Both the position numbers and the translations under genes were made by a program. A stretch of 64,000 nucleotides of DNA, taken from contig CP109468.1 of the NCBI GenBank assembly GCA_036227345.1, positions 5,890,001-5,954,000 of the forward strand, given 5' to 3'. Within the stretch, counting starts at the first letter, position 1, and every line of letters starts with the position of its first letter. This DNA is from Streptomyces sp. NBC_01463. GTDB taxonomy: Bacteria; Actinomycetota; Actinomycetes; Streptomycetales; Streptomycetaceae. Positions 63,532 to 64,000 of this stretch are shown here, piece after piece. Below the pieces are notes generated by a model. That model saw only the letters and a list, made by a program, of their open reading frames with translations. It was not told where the DNA came from and did no database searches.

Positions 63532-64000
63532 ATGAGCACTGCTGCCGCCGCCCCCGTCCGTACCGGAGCGGTCCTCGCCGATCTGCTGCCCGCCGTCCGG
63601 CACCGCTACGCCGTGGACACCGCCCTGGTGCTCGGCGGCGCCGCGCTGACCGGCATAGCGGCCCAGATCGCCGTGCCGATCCCCGGCTCCCCGGTCCCGG
63701 TCACCGGCCAGACCTTCGCCGCGCTCCTGGTCGGCACCGCGCTCGGCGCCCGCCGCGGCTTCCTCTCCCTCGCCGTGTACGCGCTCGTCGGCATGGCCGG
63801 CATGCCGTGGTTCTCGGCCGGCAGCTCCGGCGCGGGCGGCGCCTCCTTCGGCTACGTGCTCGGCATGCTGCTCGCCGCCACCGTGGTCGGCGGCCTCGCC
63901 CGCCGCGGCGGCGACCGCTCGGTGCTGCGCACCGCGGGCACGATGGTGCTCGGCTCGGCGATCATCTACGCGGTCGGCGTGCCCTACCTGGCGCTGTCCA
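63532..64000 (+). CDS. bioY: Biotin transporter BioY, partial (C-terminus outside window)
   Basis: An ATG at 63532, with GGAG upstream, opens a frame that runs off the window, giving 156 residues. Several hydrophobic helices are seen, and VPIPGSPVPVTGQTFAALL followed by LGARRGFLSLAVYALVGMAG is the BioY signature (S-component of the energy-coupling-factor biotin importer). About 40 further residues are expected outside the window. Confidence 0.9.
   Translation, partial: MSTAAAAPVRTGAVLADLLPAVRHRYAVDTALVLGGAALTGIAAQIAVPIPGSPVPVTGQTFAALLVGTALGARRGFLSLAVYALVGMAGMPWFSAGSSGAGGASFGYVLGMLLAATVVGGLARRGGDRSVLRTAGTMVLGSAIIYAVGVPYLALS

Overview
The window is high-GC actinobacterial DNA with very strong G/C third-codon bias, frequent GTG and TTG starts and purine-rich AGGAGG-type ribosome binding sites. 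Gene content (PknG, a mycothiol-type nitroreductase relative, a chitosan-oligosaccharide operon, Nur-controlled sodF, large secreted enzymes) points to a chromosomal core region of Streptomyces or a close relative. From memory, the order csn operon - malQ - pepN - asd - sodF matches that of the model streptomycetes; no search was run. I found no rRNA, tRNA, CRISPR array, insertion sequence or prophage.

Layout. 1-5 kb: edge of a membrane protein gene; ettA (ABC-F translation factor) with a hotdog thioesterase and an unknown protein in one + strand unit; a DUF2804 protein. 4.5-12.4 kb (- strand): truncated haemoglobin glbO, then two large FtsX-type permeases and their ATPase, whose C-terminal tail looks like a SpoVT/AbrB fold. 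12.5-14.2 kb: an NDH-2/AIF-like flavoprotein convergent with a MarR regulator; both promoters carry the same 15-bp inverted repeat. 14.3-25.3 kb (- strand): a seven-gene signalling unit, glnX - glnH - coiled-coil protein - pknG - PP2C phosphatase - vWA protein - FHA protein, closed by a 20-bp terminator. It combines the mycobacterial amino-acid sensor GlnH/GlnX/PknG with a kinase/phosphatase/vWA/FHA set. 25.7-32.4 kb (- strand): csnR-csnEFG-csnH-csnK, a ROK-controlled uptake and catabolism operon for glucosamine oligosaccharides, with a perfect operator palindrome just downstream of its promoter.

32.7-64 kb: MscS-type channel; HNH nuclease; GH84 enzyme with an altered catalytic pair; a small repeat protein coupled to malQ; a small membrane protein; LysR regulator; a lone allantoicase; a secreted FG-GAP propeller protein; pepN; a DUF1203 protein; asd; a large secreted subtilase; an orphan Vsr-fold protein; a second pepN paralogue; a Rv2466c-like protein with CPWA instead of CPWC; a sugar:cation-symporter-like carrier overlapping a sphingosine-phosphate-lyase-like PLP enzyme; sodF with a Nur box; an APC amino-acid permease; and the start of a bioY gene cut by the window edge.

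Transcription units are well delimited: most ends carry long perfect GC-rich hairpins without a T-run, as is usual in this group. The most interesting material is the seven-gene PknG locus, the AbrB-like tail on the ABC ATPase, the repeat ORF before malQ, and the enzymes with substituted catalytic residues.
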